64,000 nucleotides of DNA from Syngnathus acus (taxonomy: Eukaryota > Chordata > Actinopteri > Syngnathiformes > Syngnathidae), in contig NC_051097.1 of the NCBI RefSeq assembly GCF_901709675.1, positions 6,736,039-6,800,038 of the forward strand, given 5' to 3'. Below, in pieces: positions 31,935-54,975 of the stretch (position 1 is the stretch's first letter; every line of letters starts with the position of its first letter). The notes beneath the pieces were generated by a model. The model had not been told where the DNA came from and ran no database searches. It saw only the letters and a list, made by a program, of their open reading frames with translations. The position numbers and the translations under genes are program-made.

Positions 31935-32077
31935 GGGCATCTTCTCATCGGGCGGTGGCTGCAGTGACGGAGGAGCACATGAGGAGCGTTGTGACGGCGG
32001 CATCCTGACCAGTAACCTTGCCTCTGCTCCGCAACCCCCCCCCAAGGAAGCTGGCGACCACTCCTCCGATAGGCATG
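31935..32077 (+). other. strbp: Candidate strbp exon supplying the start codon
   Basis: The first recognised strbp exon starts at 37204 exactly at codon 2 (AGG TCC TTC; vertebrate STRBP begins Met-Arg-Ser), so an upstream exon must end in ATG. This segment has an acceptor (GTCATCCCTCAG) and ends GGC ATG|GTAATG. ATG is at 32075-32077, with G at -3 and an in-frame TGA at 32006, so no earlier in-frame start. Joined to 37204 it gives the expected N-terminus. Other ATG|GT positions exist (for example 26216), so this remains a candidate. Confidence 0.45.
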
Positions 32078-32839
32078 GTAATGCACACTTTGCCGCAGAA
32101 GATGTGAGCAAAAATGGACGTGGGATTGTGAGAGGGAGAGAAACAAGGGATTGATTAATGGTCTCGGCCCGTGACGGCGGGAGCTTTTCCCTAAGGGCGA
32201 GCAGAGCGGAAGATGAATTATTAAAAGGAGAAAAAAAAATGGCGGGAGAGCGGTTTTCGGGTACAGTGCTTCGAGGTGAAAGGGGGAGGGGTCAAGGAGA
32301 GTACGATTGAGAGGTATGTATAGACATACCAAGCCAAGGTGCTGAGGTTGGACTTTGCAGAACATGGCCACATGTTTGAGGTCGTAAATTACCAAGGGTA
32401 ATGAGACACACACGCGTGTGTGTATGTGTGTGCCGCATGCAAACCAAGCGACGTGATTAGTCCTGAGTTATGGTGATGCGGTAAATGATACGCGTGACCT
32501 TGGCGAGGTTGTCGGCACCTACAACCACATGATACATGAAGCATCTTGCTTAATGACTTTGCTGGTCGATTTTATTTTTAATGAACACGCAGGCCTGCGT
32601 TAGTCTTGACATTCCCAATTACTTTTAACACAAATGTTTGAACATTTTAGTGTTTTTTTTTTTTTTTTATCAAATTTCGGCTAATGATCCACATGCTGCT
32701 TCACCATTCACCTCCAACTACAATATTGTCAGATCACATGTAACAGCCTTTTTTGGTGAAGTTCCGTTGCACCTATATGCACTTGCGGGGATTGTGGGAG
32801 CCATTCAAGGAATAACTCAAGGGGGTCCACAAAATGATT

Positions 32840-33055
32840 ACAAATATAAATAAAAAATCTTCAGAAAACGGTGAAGAATCAATAAATGTTCCTACAGGGG
32901 ACAGGCAGAAATATTGAAAAACATTCCCGGAAACATCGGAAAATAGCCAAAAGTCAATTTTCTGGCCTGACACCCGGGGAGGTCCCAGCATATTTAGAAA
33001 GGGGGGTGGGGCAGTGCCCCGCAGCCCCCCCCCCCCCCGCTAGCGCCGACAGTGA
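32840..33055. mobile_element. hAT-like element end with poly-C and GCTAGCGCCGACAGTG
   Basis: GGGGTGGGGCAGTGCCCCGC, a run of 14 C (33025-33038), then GCTAGCGCCGACAGTG resembles the complementary end of the CAGTGGCGGAGCTAG-type element noted at 11540. The left limit is not clear. Confidence 0.4.
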
Positions 33056-34790
33056 CTGTTAGTCCATCTACTAAAGTAGACCTCTCATCCGCTTTTAGTG
33101 GTGCTTTTGTTTTAATTTAGGAGTAAATCTTTTAATTCTCGCCTCACTCGTCAGTGCATAGACGTTTAAAAAAAAAAAAAAAGCATATCCTTTGTGCAAA
33201 TACGCTGGTTGACTTTAAGCTTGTGCGGTAAAAGCGTTCCAAAAATAAGCTCGGAAAGATTTTACAGATGATGAGATGGAATCGATCTGTTGTTGTTAAT
33301 CTCTCAAATTAGTCCAGGTGTCCTATTTTCATCTAAAACACAGCAGGGACACGAAGTTCCCATTGTCAGTTATGGCGACCTTATTTTTGATGTGTGTGAC
33401 AGCGCACGTGCGCTAACGCTGAAAAAGAAAGCGCAATAAAAGCGGCTGGCGGAGAGTGCACAGAATGAATTTTTAATGCAATCTCCCCTCGGCTGCTGAA
33501 TGCAACAAAGAAGCGGCAAAATTGTTGTTTTTTTTGGCTCCATGGCTTGATAAGGCCATTTGAACTGAAATCCTTGTTTTGCATGACCTGTCAACCTCGT
33601 CACAAAAAGCTTTTTGTTTTTTTTCACATGAACATTTTGCGGCGTCTCCTTTTTACTCACTGCCGTCAGCGTTCCTTCGTTCCGTCCGTCCGTCTGCCTC
33701 GGCTTTCAATATTTGCTCACCGTAGCCTCTTATGTGAGCACTCAACATGCACTCGAGCCACATGACTTATTAAAGGTGAGTGCGGATGAGAAATCTTGTC
33801 GAGCTATAAACACACACTCAAACACAAGTGGTCTTAATATGATGGCTGATTTGCTTAACATATTCTGCACAACAGACAGAAATTCAAATCAATTGACTCC
33901 TGGTCACTGAAAATGTTATTCTGATAAAATTAAAAAATAAAAAGTAAATAAATAAATAAATACAAGTAAATATTTTATTAATAAATTAAATCATAATAAA
34001 CCCCATGCAAATGAGGCTAAAGAAAATGTGTCGTCTGCGTTATGTGGCAGTTTCATCCATTTTTTTTGTCTTCCAAGTTGTTTGAATTTTCTGACATTTT
34101 CCTTTGAAGATAACGTAAATTGAATGAAGTCATTTTAAGTTCAACAAACTTTTAACTGCATAGGCAACTTTTCAACATGAACAGTTATGGTGATTTTCCT
34201 CGTTCATACATATCTCGTTGAGAAGAACTTATTGCACTTTGGTCTGTTGTGTTGAAAATTGTGTAACACTGTCTGACAAGCCAGTGAGCCTCGGGGGTTA
34301 AGTGAAATGGTGGGTGATTGTGAAGTGTGAGCAGTCTAATAGCACTGTGCTATAACAGCATGTCGACGTGCGCGTCAATAAACAAATGCGTCACGTGTTG
34401 GTGGTTGGCACACAGCTGTCAACTGTATGTGCACACGCATGTAGTAACAAGGGGACACCAATTTTTCCGACGAGCCTCTTACAAAATGTTTTATCCATCT
34501 CTAATGTACTGTGGACGGATTAATTAATTCACTAATTAATTGCAGGGTGAAGCTTCCCTTCATTATAGCAATAACTTTTAGAAGAAAAAAAATCAGGACT
34601 GTTTGCACCAAATTATAATTAAATGTAATTAATTTAATAATAAATAATAGTAATTGAATAAATAATAAATGAATAACTTGATCATTTTATTTAATTCCAT
34701 TTTATTTAATTTTATTCAATTTTATTTGATTTAATTTCATTATAATTAAAAAGTTATTTAATCGGTAGCTTATACAACAATGTTTAGGAG

Positions 34791-35206
34791 TACCGTTTTT
34801 TCCGGACTATAAGGCGCACCGGACTATAAGGCGCACCTTCAATGAATGGCCCATTTGAAAACTTTGCCCTTATATAAGGCGCACCGGACTATAAGGCGCA
34901 CCATTAATGCATCATGTCAGATTTTTCAACCAAATCAAATCATTCTCCATTTTATCTTTTTTATTTCAACTTCAGACGCAACAAGTTACTTTATAATCAC
35001 AAAATAATGATCCATAGTCTTTTTGATTCATGATTCATAGTCTTCAGCGGGCCACTTATGATTGATTTCATGACACAATGCTTCGGGCCAGTTTAAATTT
35101 AGGAATTTGGTCCATATATAAGGCGCACCGGACTATAAGGCGCACTGTCGGCTTTTGAGAACATTTTAGGTTTTTAGGTGCGCCTTATAGTCCGGAAAAT
35201 ACGGTA
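34791..35206. mobile_element. MITE with CCGGACTATAAGGCGCACC terminal inverted repeats, about 416 bp
   Basis: The left end TACCGTTTTTTCCGGACTAT continues TAAGGCGCACC, and the right end GGTGCGCCTTATAGTCCGG continues AAAATACGGTA, its inverse. Internal copies of the same motif follow at about 34821, 34881 and 35122. TA at both borders may be the target duplication. This end sequence is one I know as abundant in fish and other vertebrate genomes. No transposase is encoded, so it is non-autonomous. Confidence 0.85.
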
Positions 35207-37065
35207 TTTCAGAATTTGCTTAATTGGAACAAACAAACAAAAATTTAACAGGTTTAATATCTGATTGTTGGCTGGCTGCATTGATTGTTGTTGTTGGGGG
35301 AGGAAAAAAAAAATCGCTCAGAATGATTTCTTAGAGAAAGTCAATATGTGGTGCTTGCTGAGAGAAAATGCTCGCATTTGGCCCGGTTGTCACTACGGAT
35401 GTCGTAATACACTCTTCAAGCAAGGCGAGCATATTGCGTGGCCTAGTGCGCTAATGAAGGCGGGTTCAAGGACGGTCATCTCCAAGATTGAGTGCGTATC
35501 CTTGCGTGGATGAGCTTTACCGACACCATACAAAATCTTTTTACTAGCTGTGGATGCGAAGAGGTCACGAGAGCGCTCGCCGGTGCTTCATCACGTAGGA
35601 CTTGATTAAATTGCTTGTTTTTAATGTTACCTTGACATCCGACCTTTCCACTAAAACCCCTTCGCGTAGCTCCTTGTGATGGTACCGCCTCTCTCGTCGT
35701 CCTGTCTGGGAGCCCTCATAACAACTCTAATTTACATGGCGAGGGGAGCAGCTGGGTACCCCCCCCCCACCCCCCCACGGTCAAGCAGACACGGACACGA
35801 GCTCACAAAGTACTTTATTGCCACAGAAGATCCCATTAGAGGCAGCTCATTAAATTTGTGGCTGTTGGTTTGTTAAACACTTCTGAGGAGGTGCACATGC
35901 ACGAAGCGCTCACGTGAAGGATAATGACCTTCTGGAAAAATACAGAAATGCTTGTGTTCAGACATTTTGGGAAAAGTATTGATTTTTATTTTTGAAGCTT
36001 CCTCCTGCTTTCGTCAGCATGCACTTAAAAAAGGGATAACAACATCATTTTTTTGACAGCAATAATATAGTCAAGTCTACATAATGTAGTGATGGCCCTG
36101 AAAATGACCATTAAGGGTTTTCGGTGAGTCATGCTAATATTTCAGTTTGTCTAATCCAGTTGAAATTGGATTTAAAAGTAAATTTCCTTTGGGATTAATT
36201 ATATTTGGAATAATTCATTAGAGTTCATGCTCGCTTAAAGCCTTCATTAAGTATACAGGCATTGTTTACGCAGCATAAGCAAATGTTCCTGTTTTTATGT
36301 TTAAATAATAAAACGTTATCTCGATATATTGAGCTTCTATTACAATCTCAAATGAGTTTATGGCCCCTGTGTCTTTCCCCTTATTCCTTGCCAAAGATTT
36401 GTAGAATCTCAATTGAGTCCTTGGCAGAATCCAGGAATTGGACTTAGCCTGGATGTTGGTGTCACACTCGACATACGCCGCTAAATAGGCTGGCTGGCTT
36501 CGCTCATTGTGCAGCACTCATCCTCTATTCTGCTATAATGGCTTTATCTGGCAAAGTGTGTGTGTGTGTCTGTGTTTATACGAGTGCAGAGAATAAAGGG
36601 AAACGTGTGTCTGCGAGATAAGCAGCAGTGTTTTGGAGCTTGTCGAGAGCAGCCCCCTTCTGTGTTGAACTGGGCCACGCACCTCAGGCTCCCCCCAGCA
36701 TTGTGCGATAACCTTAATGATAAAAAATGAACTTTCCTTCACCAGAGTGTGAGCCGGCAGATATGATATTGTTGGATTTGTGGAGAAAAAAGGAGATAGA
36801 TTGTAAAAAAAAAAAATATTCTGGCGTGGGAACATGTTAATGCAGTTGTTGCTAGGTATTGAATATAATCTAATATAAAATAATGTGTGGGGGAAGCATT
36901 TGCATCTTGTATATGACAGCATATGTCGAGATAATAGATTATAATGCAGAGTAATTATGATTACAGGGTCATACATCAAGCCCTCCCCACACAGCAAATT
37001 AACTTCCCCGCTGTGTCGGTTTTGCTCTGAAATTAGATTAGTTATCACTTAATGGCCACATCTGA

Positions 37066-47203
<10,138 letters not shown>

Positions 47204-47560
47204 ACCAGCAGACATGTAAACCAAACAGGGACACTTTTGGGGAGAGGATTACAGACTTAAGTTTTCGAAATGTAGAAGTTCTTTTTATTATTATTATTGT
47301 TGTTATTACAATCCGCCCATACAAAGGAAAGGTAGAGATTTTGAAGTCGAAAACTTTGTACTGTGGACTTGTACTGTGAATTTTTACTTTATTCTCTCAT
47401 TCTAAATTATATCTGTTGTTATTTGTTCAACAAGGGAGGGGGGGGGTTGACTTTTGCAATACGTCACACATATTCTCTGTAAAATGTAAAGATGAGCTAT
47501 GTGAAGGGATGTATAGGAATAATTCAATCATGTTGAATAAAGTTTTTCCTATAAAAGTGG
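47204..47560 (+). other. strbp: strbp 3'UTR with poly(A) signal AATAAA at 47536
   Basis: AT-rich sequence after the stop ends with GTTGAATAAAGTTTTTCC, a canonical AATAAA at 47536-47541 about 330 nt from the stop, then T/G-rich text. The cleavage site is expected 15-25 nt later. Confidence 0.8.
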
Positions 47561-48243
47561 AAGTTTGAGTGTTTTTTGAATTGCATTCATTGCTTATTGC
47601 GCACAGAATTTCAATCGTAATCCCATGTCATCCATTTTTCGGTGAGCCCAAAGCAAGACGACCATTTGTAAAGCTTTTAGTCAGTCAGATCCGGCGTTGT
47701 GAATTCAGCTACACGATCCCATTACCTCCCGTGGAGTCGAACTTGCCAGGTGTCCCGCCGACAGCGCGACTGAGCGTCAGGCTGACAAGTGTGTTGTGAT
47801 TTTTTATTTTTTTTTTGCAGCGGGGGCTCAGGTGATTGTTTCAGATGTATTCAGTGTCAAAAAAAAAAAACAATGTCGAATCACTGGCAGTACAGAATAT
47901 TTTTGGGATGTGTTTGATGATTGACATTTATTTGACTTGAAGCTGCTTTCAGTTCTTGTTTGTTTTGAATCTAAATTGGTGTGAATGTCTATTTTTAATG
48001 CTGGCTCCTAACTTCCTATATTAAGCATTTTTCAAAATGTCAGACAATCCCTTCATCATCTCCCATTTATATGCAAACCTCATTTAAATGTACCACCTTG
48101 CCGGTAATCTCTTTTAGTTTGGTGGAACATTTCCAAAAACTGCTTCCGTGCAAATGCTCGCGTGACCTTCCCGGTGGTTCAAGTCCAAATCTGCATTCAA
48201 GACGTGTCAGCAGTGTTTTTTTTTTTTGTGTGTCTCCTTGCAG

Positions 48244-48338
48244 GCGGTCTTTTCATCGACAATCCCTTCTACCAGCCGCGGACCCTCGCGCCCTTCATCA
48301 TCCATCTGGGCCCCCAGGATCTCTTCTCTGACTTCTAG
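48244..48338 (+). CDS. strbp: Candidate alternative last exon of strbp (new C-terminus)
   Basis: A strong acceptor (T-run, TGTGTGTCTCCTTGCAG) is followed by 95 nt starting in the same phase as 47127. Joined to exon 15 it reads GGLFIDNPFYQPRTLAPFII, then HLGPQDLFSDF and TAG at 48336-48338. The whole segment is GC-rich with coding-like codons against a poor background. This would replace the canonical last 25 residues with 31 different ones (including the split glycine codon in each). I do not recall it from mammalian STRBP. It lies beyond the proximal poly(A) signal, so usage would need read-through past 47536. Confidence 0.65.
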
Positions 48339-50149
48339 AGGAGATGACAGGTTTTTGGACCACCACCACCACCTCGTCACACTTCCTGCCTGTTTTTCCT
48401 TTTTTCTTTTTTTTTGCCTTTCTATTCTTGCTGCTGCACTCCGATTTCTAAACAGGCAGCGGAACGTGACTGCTCGTCTTCTTTTTTGAAGCGGACGCGT
48501 CATGGCGGGTGAGGGTTGGGACGGCGGAGCTACTTTCCCCCCCTAAAGCAATACTTCACGAGAAAAGCGTGAACGAGGCTGGTCTTTCTAGCAATAGCAA
48601 TACACACAAACTCCTCTACAAGAAGAATGTCCGGCGACTTAACGCGGCGTTGCAATAGCTCGTCTTGATTGTATCCAAAATACGTGTGTGAGTGTGTACA
48701 TGTGACATATACACAAATATATCGAAAATGCGTGTTGACTATATGACGATGTATGTATGTAAATACATTTTAAAGGATAACTTATTGTTATAAATTATTT
48801 TAGGATGATACGGTGAAATGTACCTGTAATAACACACTATAGCTTTCTTCCAATTTTCTATACACAAGCTAATCGTAGGAGAATATTATCGAATATTATC
48901 TTTGCTATTATTCCTATTAATCGCCGCTCTTTAGAATAATATTGACGCTCCCTCCCTTCCTTGAAGTTGGTCTGAGCCTATATGCCAAGAGGTGCTCGCT
49001 TCTTCTTATCTGCTCATCACACATGCACACGCACACACTTTGTGTGAGAAAGCACATGTTCTAAAGTCTCACTGCTGGCAGGGAATGCTTTTTGTGTTTG
49101 TTTGTCGTGTGTGTGCGTGTGTGTCGTGGGAGCACGTGATCATCTATAAAACATGTGAAGTCAGCTTTCAAGGGAATTTGCTCATTCGCCTAAATAAGAA
49201 AGAAAAAAAAAAGCACACACAAATGCGTGTAATGAGTTGATAGTGGACTTCTCATTGCACCGCAAAGTTTTTCGAAAGTTCTGTTGCATCATTAGAGGGG
49301 GGCCTCTTAATCGAAATACGGTTGGAGTTGGAATTGTTCTCGTTCAGTGGCTGTACTTTGACACTTTTGGAAGATGAGAGGGGATTTAATTGCTGTTTCT
49401 TTAGTTTTGCTTTGTCTCGGTGAGCAGCAATTAGATTTCACAACCGGCTTGCTGCTGCTCATTTAACAGTGGGGGAGGTTGGATTTTTTTATGTGTGTGT
49501 GTGTGTGTGGGGTGGGGAATTGAAACCAAAAAGTGTGCTGATTTCAATTTGAAAGCAAACTTAAAAAATAGCCCTACTCAAATTCTTTTTAGTTTAACAA
49601 AAACTATTAAGGTGTTCATTCAGGCTCGATCACAATCCGATAAAAGATTTGAAACAAGGTATGATATAGGGTATTTTTATGACCCCCCCCCAAGGCGATA
49701 AACAACAAAGCTACCTCAAGAAGGTCGGATCCGGATTCCAGCATGCCTTTCATTGACTCTGCAGGTGATAAATGTTCAAACCTTGGCAGAGGTCTAAATT
49801 GGCCCGTTAAAGTAGTACATATTATATTGCTCATTTATGGCATACTTCCAGGCTTGATTTGTATTTCTTCAAATCAATGAGCATGTTCAGGTTTCTGTCA
49901 TCGGCTAGCTGAGGTTGAGGACCGATCGCACTTTTATCGAGTAGATCCTGACCTTCTCTACCGTTTAAGTCTTTCCCCTCCTGCCTGGTCTCTGGGCTGC
50001 ATGCCCCCCCCCCTACCCCCATGCCCTCCCTCCAGATGGCCTATATTAATGAGGTAGACAGTGAGCAACCTCCTCATTTCCCTCCAGACTCCAGAGTCAC
50101 ACGGTAGCAGTCACCCTGGCTACGCTAATATATATGCGCACAGAATTTA

Positions 50150-50612
50150 TATATACGTACATATATATATATATATATATTAGGGATGGGATGAGAAGGG
50201 ATGGAAGATAAGATTTTTGATGAATTTCTAATATAAAATAATAACATATAAATTATTTTATAAATATAAAATAAATACATTTAAATATATAAATTATATA
50301 ATGTAAAATATTTTTGGGGGTAAAAAAAAAAAATTCTCCGTGAAGTACTTTTAGGAGATCTGCTATATTAACTCAGTTGTGGGTCTCATAAAGCATGCAA
50401 TTGATGAATTTCTAATATAAAATAATAAAATCTCAATTAATTTATAAATATAAAATAATAAATAAATTGAAATATATAAATTATATCATGTAAAATATTT
50501 TTTGGGGTAACAAAACAAAAATTTGTGGGTTGTCGATCACAACTGTGACTCCGTGAAGTACTTTTAGGAGATCTGCTATATTAACTCAGTTGTGGGTCTA
50601 ATAAAGCATGCA
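50150..50612 (+). repeat. (TA)n tract followed by a two-copy tandem duplication of about 185-210 bp
   Basis: After a TA run (50157-50180), GATGAATTTCTAATATAAAA starts copy one near 50218 and copy two near 50402. Both end with TACTTTTAGGAGATCTGCTA, then TATTAACTCAGTTGTGGGTC and AAAGCATGCAA. Copy two has an extra 35 bp or so (TTTGTGGGTTGTCGATCACA) that copy one lacks. Confidence 0.85.
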
Positions 50613-53600
50613 AGTCTGCAAGCTAAAAAAGAAAATGGATGACAGGCTGTGCGAGGATGGGAAATGTCCACTGTCTCAACGGGCTCCAAAACCTACTGAA
50701 CCAGTTGAATGTAAATTTCAAATTGTCTCATGAAAGAATTCTGTTTTCAAATTTTTTAAAATGGGTCACAGTCTGACTGTAACCCCCCGAATGTGCAAAT
50801 GCAGCCACTGACTGAAAAATAGCACACAAGCTTGTTGTCTGCAAGCCACCGAGCGTATTCCGACTCCTGCAGGCCAGCACAGATAGATCGCAAATAGATC
50901 CAGCATCGAGTTTCTTCTGCGCATCTGACCAGAATAACTACGGATCATATCATTTTCCCCGTGTGTGTATGCGAGAGTACTGCACACACACATTCATGTA
51001 GCCACACACATGAAGCATGTTGTTCCATACATACCTGCTGGTCAAGGTTCAACACGGTACCGCCGAAGGATGGAAGATTTACTTTGGGAATGTACACAAT
51101 GTTGTTCTCGTGATTGTAGAGTAGAATGTATTTACTGCTCGAGTAAACAAACATAATAATATGGACTATATATGGACACATGCATATATCTGCTATACAT
51201 TTTGAAATGTTTTGGGCGCATCATGATTCTTTTCTTCAGTTTTTATTTCGAATATTTTGACAAATATTGTGTCTTATTGATTCTGTAAATATTTTGTTTT
51301 TGTTTTTAAATGAGCTTTTGACACTAATAATCATTTTCTGATGCTGCCTATGGAAGGACAAAGCGATATTTAATCCTCACAGTCTACTTAAGTCATGGAA
51401 GTGCGCTGTAGGAGACGAAAGGACAACACAATGGAGGTGATGCCAATGTGCTGTGTTCACTGTTTGGTAGCAAAACACACAGCAGTGCTGCTTTGCATTT
51501 CACTTCATTTATGCCTCTGGGAGAGAAGAATAAAAAGCAAAAGTGCTGAATCATTCAATATGCCGACGAGTGTACTAATTTTTGACTAAGTGGTTTCACA
51601 AAGTTTGCTTTTATCTTGCTACAGTAAGAAGTCGAGAATTTAATAGTGAACAATATTCTAAAATATATATTTTGCACAATAAATGTGATTTTGATTATAT
51701 TGACCCTATTTAATCTATTAAATTGAATTAATTTTGTTTTTTAAATATTGGTTTGGCAGTTTGGATTTGCAAAATCACCCCCCCCAAAAAACTAAATTGT
51801 GCGCTGCTGTTTTGGTTAGCAACAGAGTCCAAACGTGATTGAATTAGTGTTATTTTTGCATCTGATGATATTTTAGGAAGCCACCATGGAAACTCGCATA
51901 AGCTTGCCAACTATTAGCCACATATAGCACAAAAACATCAGATAAACACATTCAATCCCCCTCGCTTGTTTTATTAGCGCATCGTATTAGTTTTTCTTTT
52001 TTAGCTCCATGTGTCAAATATCATTTAACAAACATTTGCTATGCTTCCAGCCAACAAATGTCAACGATGTGACATATGCGAGTGATAGTAGGTTTTTATG
52101 ATGGTACTCTATAATCAGAGCCAAAGTTGTGGTTCATAATTGGCACATGTCCATAATCTCATACAAGTGCACAGAAATATGAGCTGTCAATCATCTGCAA
52201 CCTTGATGTTATTCTAATTGCTACTTTTACACACATTGGACAAAAACACAAGAGCGTACTACAATACTTATAATATAATAAAATTGTCTCTGCTCCATAA
52301 GAATGTCACGTCTGCCTCGTTGTCACATTCCCTCCTCAGTCAGGTATGTCCACCCTAATGTGGAAAAGCCACCAGCTATGCTCGAGGACACACGATCCAC
52401 GTTGACCCCACCACCCCCCGAACAGCAATAAGGAAACTCTTGGCCCTGTGACAAAATTGACCCGGTTTCACTTGCAATCGTTAACTAACAGCTCATCATT
52501 TTAGAACGACAACTGTGGGGACCGGCCTTTCTGAAGGTAACGCAATCATTATGTCGGGATGTGGCTAAAACTGGCAAATGTAAAATAAAATAAAAAGTGG
52601 TACAATCACATCAACAATAATAATAATAAACATTGTTTTTATGTTGTAATATTAAGAGGTTTGAACTTGTTTTTCAAATGTACTGATTTTTTTCCTATGG
52701 GAAAAATTAATTGTACTGCAAGACCAAGCCCTGCGCCTTATATCATCCATTTAAAATACTACTTGAAAATATATTGACAACAAAAAAAAGCACGTTAGAA
52801 AGTCGCGTCGGATCGAAGCGAGTAAAATGGGGATTTAGATGTATTAAGCGCAAACTGATCCCATTTCTTCTCCCTTCTTTCTGTCAACTGCAGAGGACAT
52901 TCTTTGCAAGCATGTTAATTGTCTGGGTGCGCAATTTAAATGTGTGTGATAATTGGTATGCGTCTGGATGGATATTTTAGGTATGACTATTAGAGCAATG
53001 GGAGCCGTGGTGCCCTGATGGAATTAGCCCCGCAAAGTGATTGACGGGTCTTTCTTAATCTCCCACCACTGGCTTTCTTTACAACCTTTATCTGTCTGAC
53101 ATTGTTAGCCGCTCTCACTTCAAAACACCAATTCTCTGTCTCCCTCACTAATGATGCTTGGGATCTTTTGGGCCTGGCAACAGAGTTGAAAATGAGCGCA
53201 GGATATTTACATCCGCGCTGGTAATTGACTTGATCGTGTCTGAACCCTTCCACGGGGCTTGTTGGTTGTCTGGCATGTCGATTTTAAAAGGTGTTAATTG
53301 CGCGTGGCTTTTTGGAGACTCAGCTGTCCTCGGATATGTGCGGCGAGGATGCTTGCTTATTTTATTGGATATTTTCCCTTGCATGAAAAGCCATAGCATT
53401 AGATGCCAAATAATCAATAATAATGTTTATTGACCTGCAACTCCTATTAAAGGAAGACATCCCATAATTGACTGATCACTTAACTGGGTTGGGAGCAACA
53501 GGAGAGCAAGTTTTTTTTCACCCGTGGGGTCCTCGTGACCTTCACCCCCCCCCCCCCCCCCTCCTCCTGCTGAGCTAATGGATTTATACAGAGCGGATTG

Positions 53601-54329
53601 CACAATGACACAGTAAAGAAAATCCATCAAATGTATGCCCGAGCTGTAAAGAAACTCAATAATGAGCATTAGGAAAGCGCCTCAGGCGGATCATGATTTA
53701 CATTTTGAATGAGTTTGTGGTGACAGCATTCACTCAATAAAATGTGCTTGTTTTTCACCAACGAGAAGCTACAATGGAAGGAGGAATTCGTATATATTTT
53801 TTTTTAATTTGATTGGATGGGAAGAGGCAGATCATGGGAAAGAAGGCATGATGGATGATGAAATAAGATTGCATGTTGTGGTAACATGACCTTGGGTTAA
53901 CAAAGAGGAGTGGAAGAAGAGAGGCAGGTGAGCAAGGGAATGGATGGATGAGGGAGCAGGAGGCGAAGCGGACTTAAGGATCAAGTTCTATGAGGCGCCC
54001 GAGGCCATGCTGCCACTATTGAGAGCTGCAGCTTGACGGCAGGGGGTGGGGTCATCTAAGTCGAGCACATAAAATGGCACATCTTTATGGAGAGTCACGT
54101 ATAAAATAAAGCTAAGGGAGGATGCCTTGCCCGCTAGAGTGAAGTGAAAAAAAAAAAGAGTAATAAATGCACTTTGAGGATTTTATTGCTGCTAACAGTC
54201 AAACACACAAAAATACAATACAGACTCACTCACTTGGATTGTGCACTAAAGGGTGATAAATTTTTTTGCCACTGTCCAATTTCAAGGAAAGATTTTTTAT
54301 ATTTCCATTGAAGACATTTCCAACCTCTA

Positions 54330-54435
54330 ATTTGAGCGTGAATGGTTGATGTTAGCTGGTGACCAAAATTGACTGGTTCCAACTCACCTGTGACCCAAAT
54401 AGATCCAGAAACAAAACAGAAAATGGATGAATTCA
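54330..54435 (+). mobile_element. Possible diverged SINE tail fragment
   Basis: GAGCGTGAATGGTTGATGTT, TAGCTGGTGACCAAAATTGA and later ACAGAAAATGGATGAATTCA are decayed relatives of the SINE body seen at 27384. Divergence is high. Confidence 0.4.
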
Positions 54436-54887
54436 GTCACCTGTCCAGGCAGTCGGGCAGCTGGGCCATCATTAGTGCCAGCACCTTGCACAAAGTATCA
54501 TCAGTCCCAGATGCTCTCTCTTCTTGGCACGGTGAGTCTGACATGACTTCTTTTTTTCTCGCAAATCAAGAGTGAGACAAAGGTGGCAGTGTGTACAAAG
54601 GTTATATATTTATACATTTCCTGAAACGCTTGACGGCTCTTGTAAATTAGGAAGCTATAACAAGACGTGAGAGACACCAGGAGGGCGTCGGCTTCTTGGC
54701 GGTACTTTAACGTCTGAAAACATGCGCACACTGATATGGAGCTGGAGAAATGTGTTTGCTGAAGAAGTGTGTGTGTGTGTGTGGGACCTGTGAGCATAAA
54801 AATGGCATTACATGCCGTTTTAGAGAGGGGTCATATTTAGTCCATTTTTGAAGGCAGACTTGCTAAACACATGATACCTTGGTGTTT

Positions 54888-54975
54888 ACACATAAATAAA
54901 TAAATAACTTTAATAATAAATAAATAAATGTAATAATAAATAAATACATTTTATAATAAATAAATACATTTTAAT
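54888..54975 (+). repeat. (AAAT)n-rich tandem array
   Basis: Repeated AATAAATAAAT blocks separated by ACTTTAAT, GTAAT and ACATTTTAT, about 25 bp apart, forming a short imperfect array. Confidence 0.85.

Noticed and set aside
36533-37048. 171-codon minus-strand frame upstream of strbp coding exon
   Set aside because: It contains microsatellite-derived HTHT residues and no known motif, and no splice or promoter support.
54406-54530. Possible exon ending CACG|GTGAGT near 54531
   Set aside because: The acceptor is weak, the frame unrecognised and the left part is a decayed SINE.
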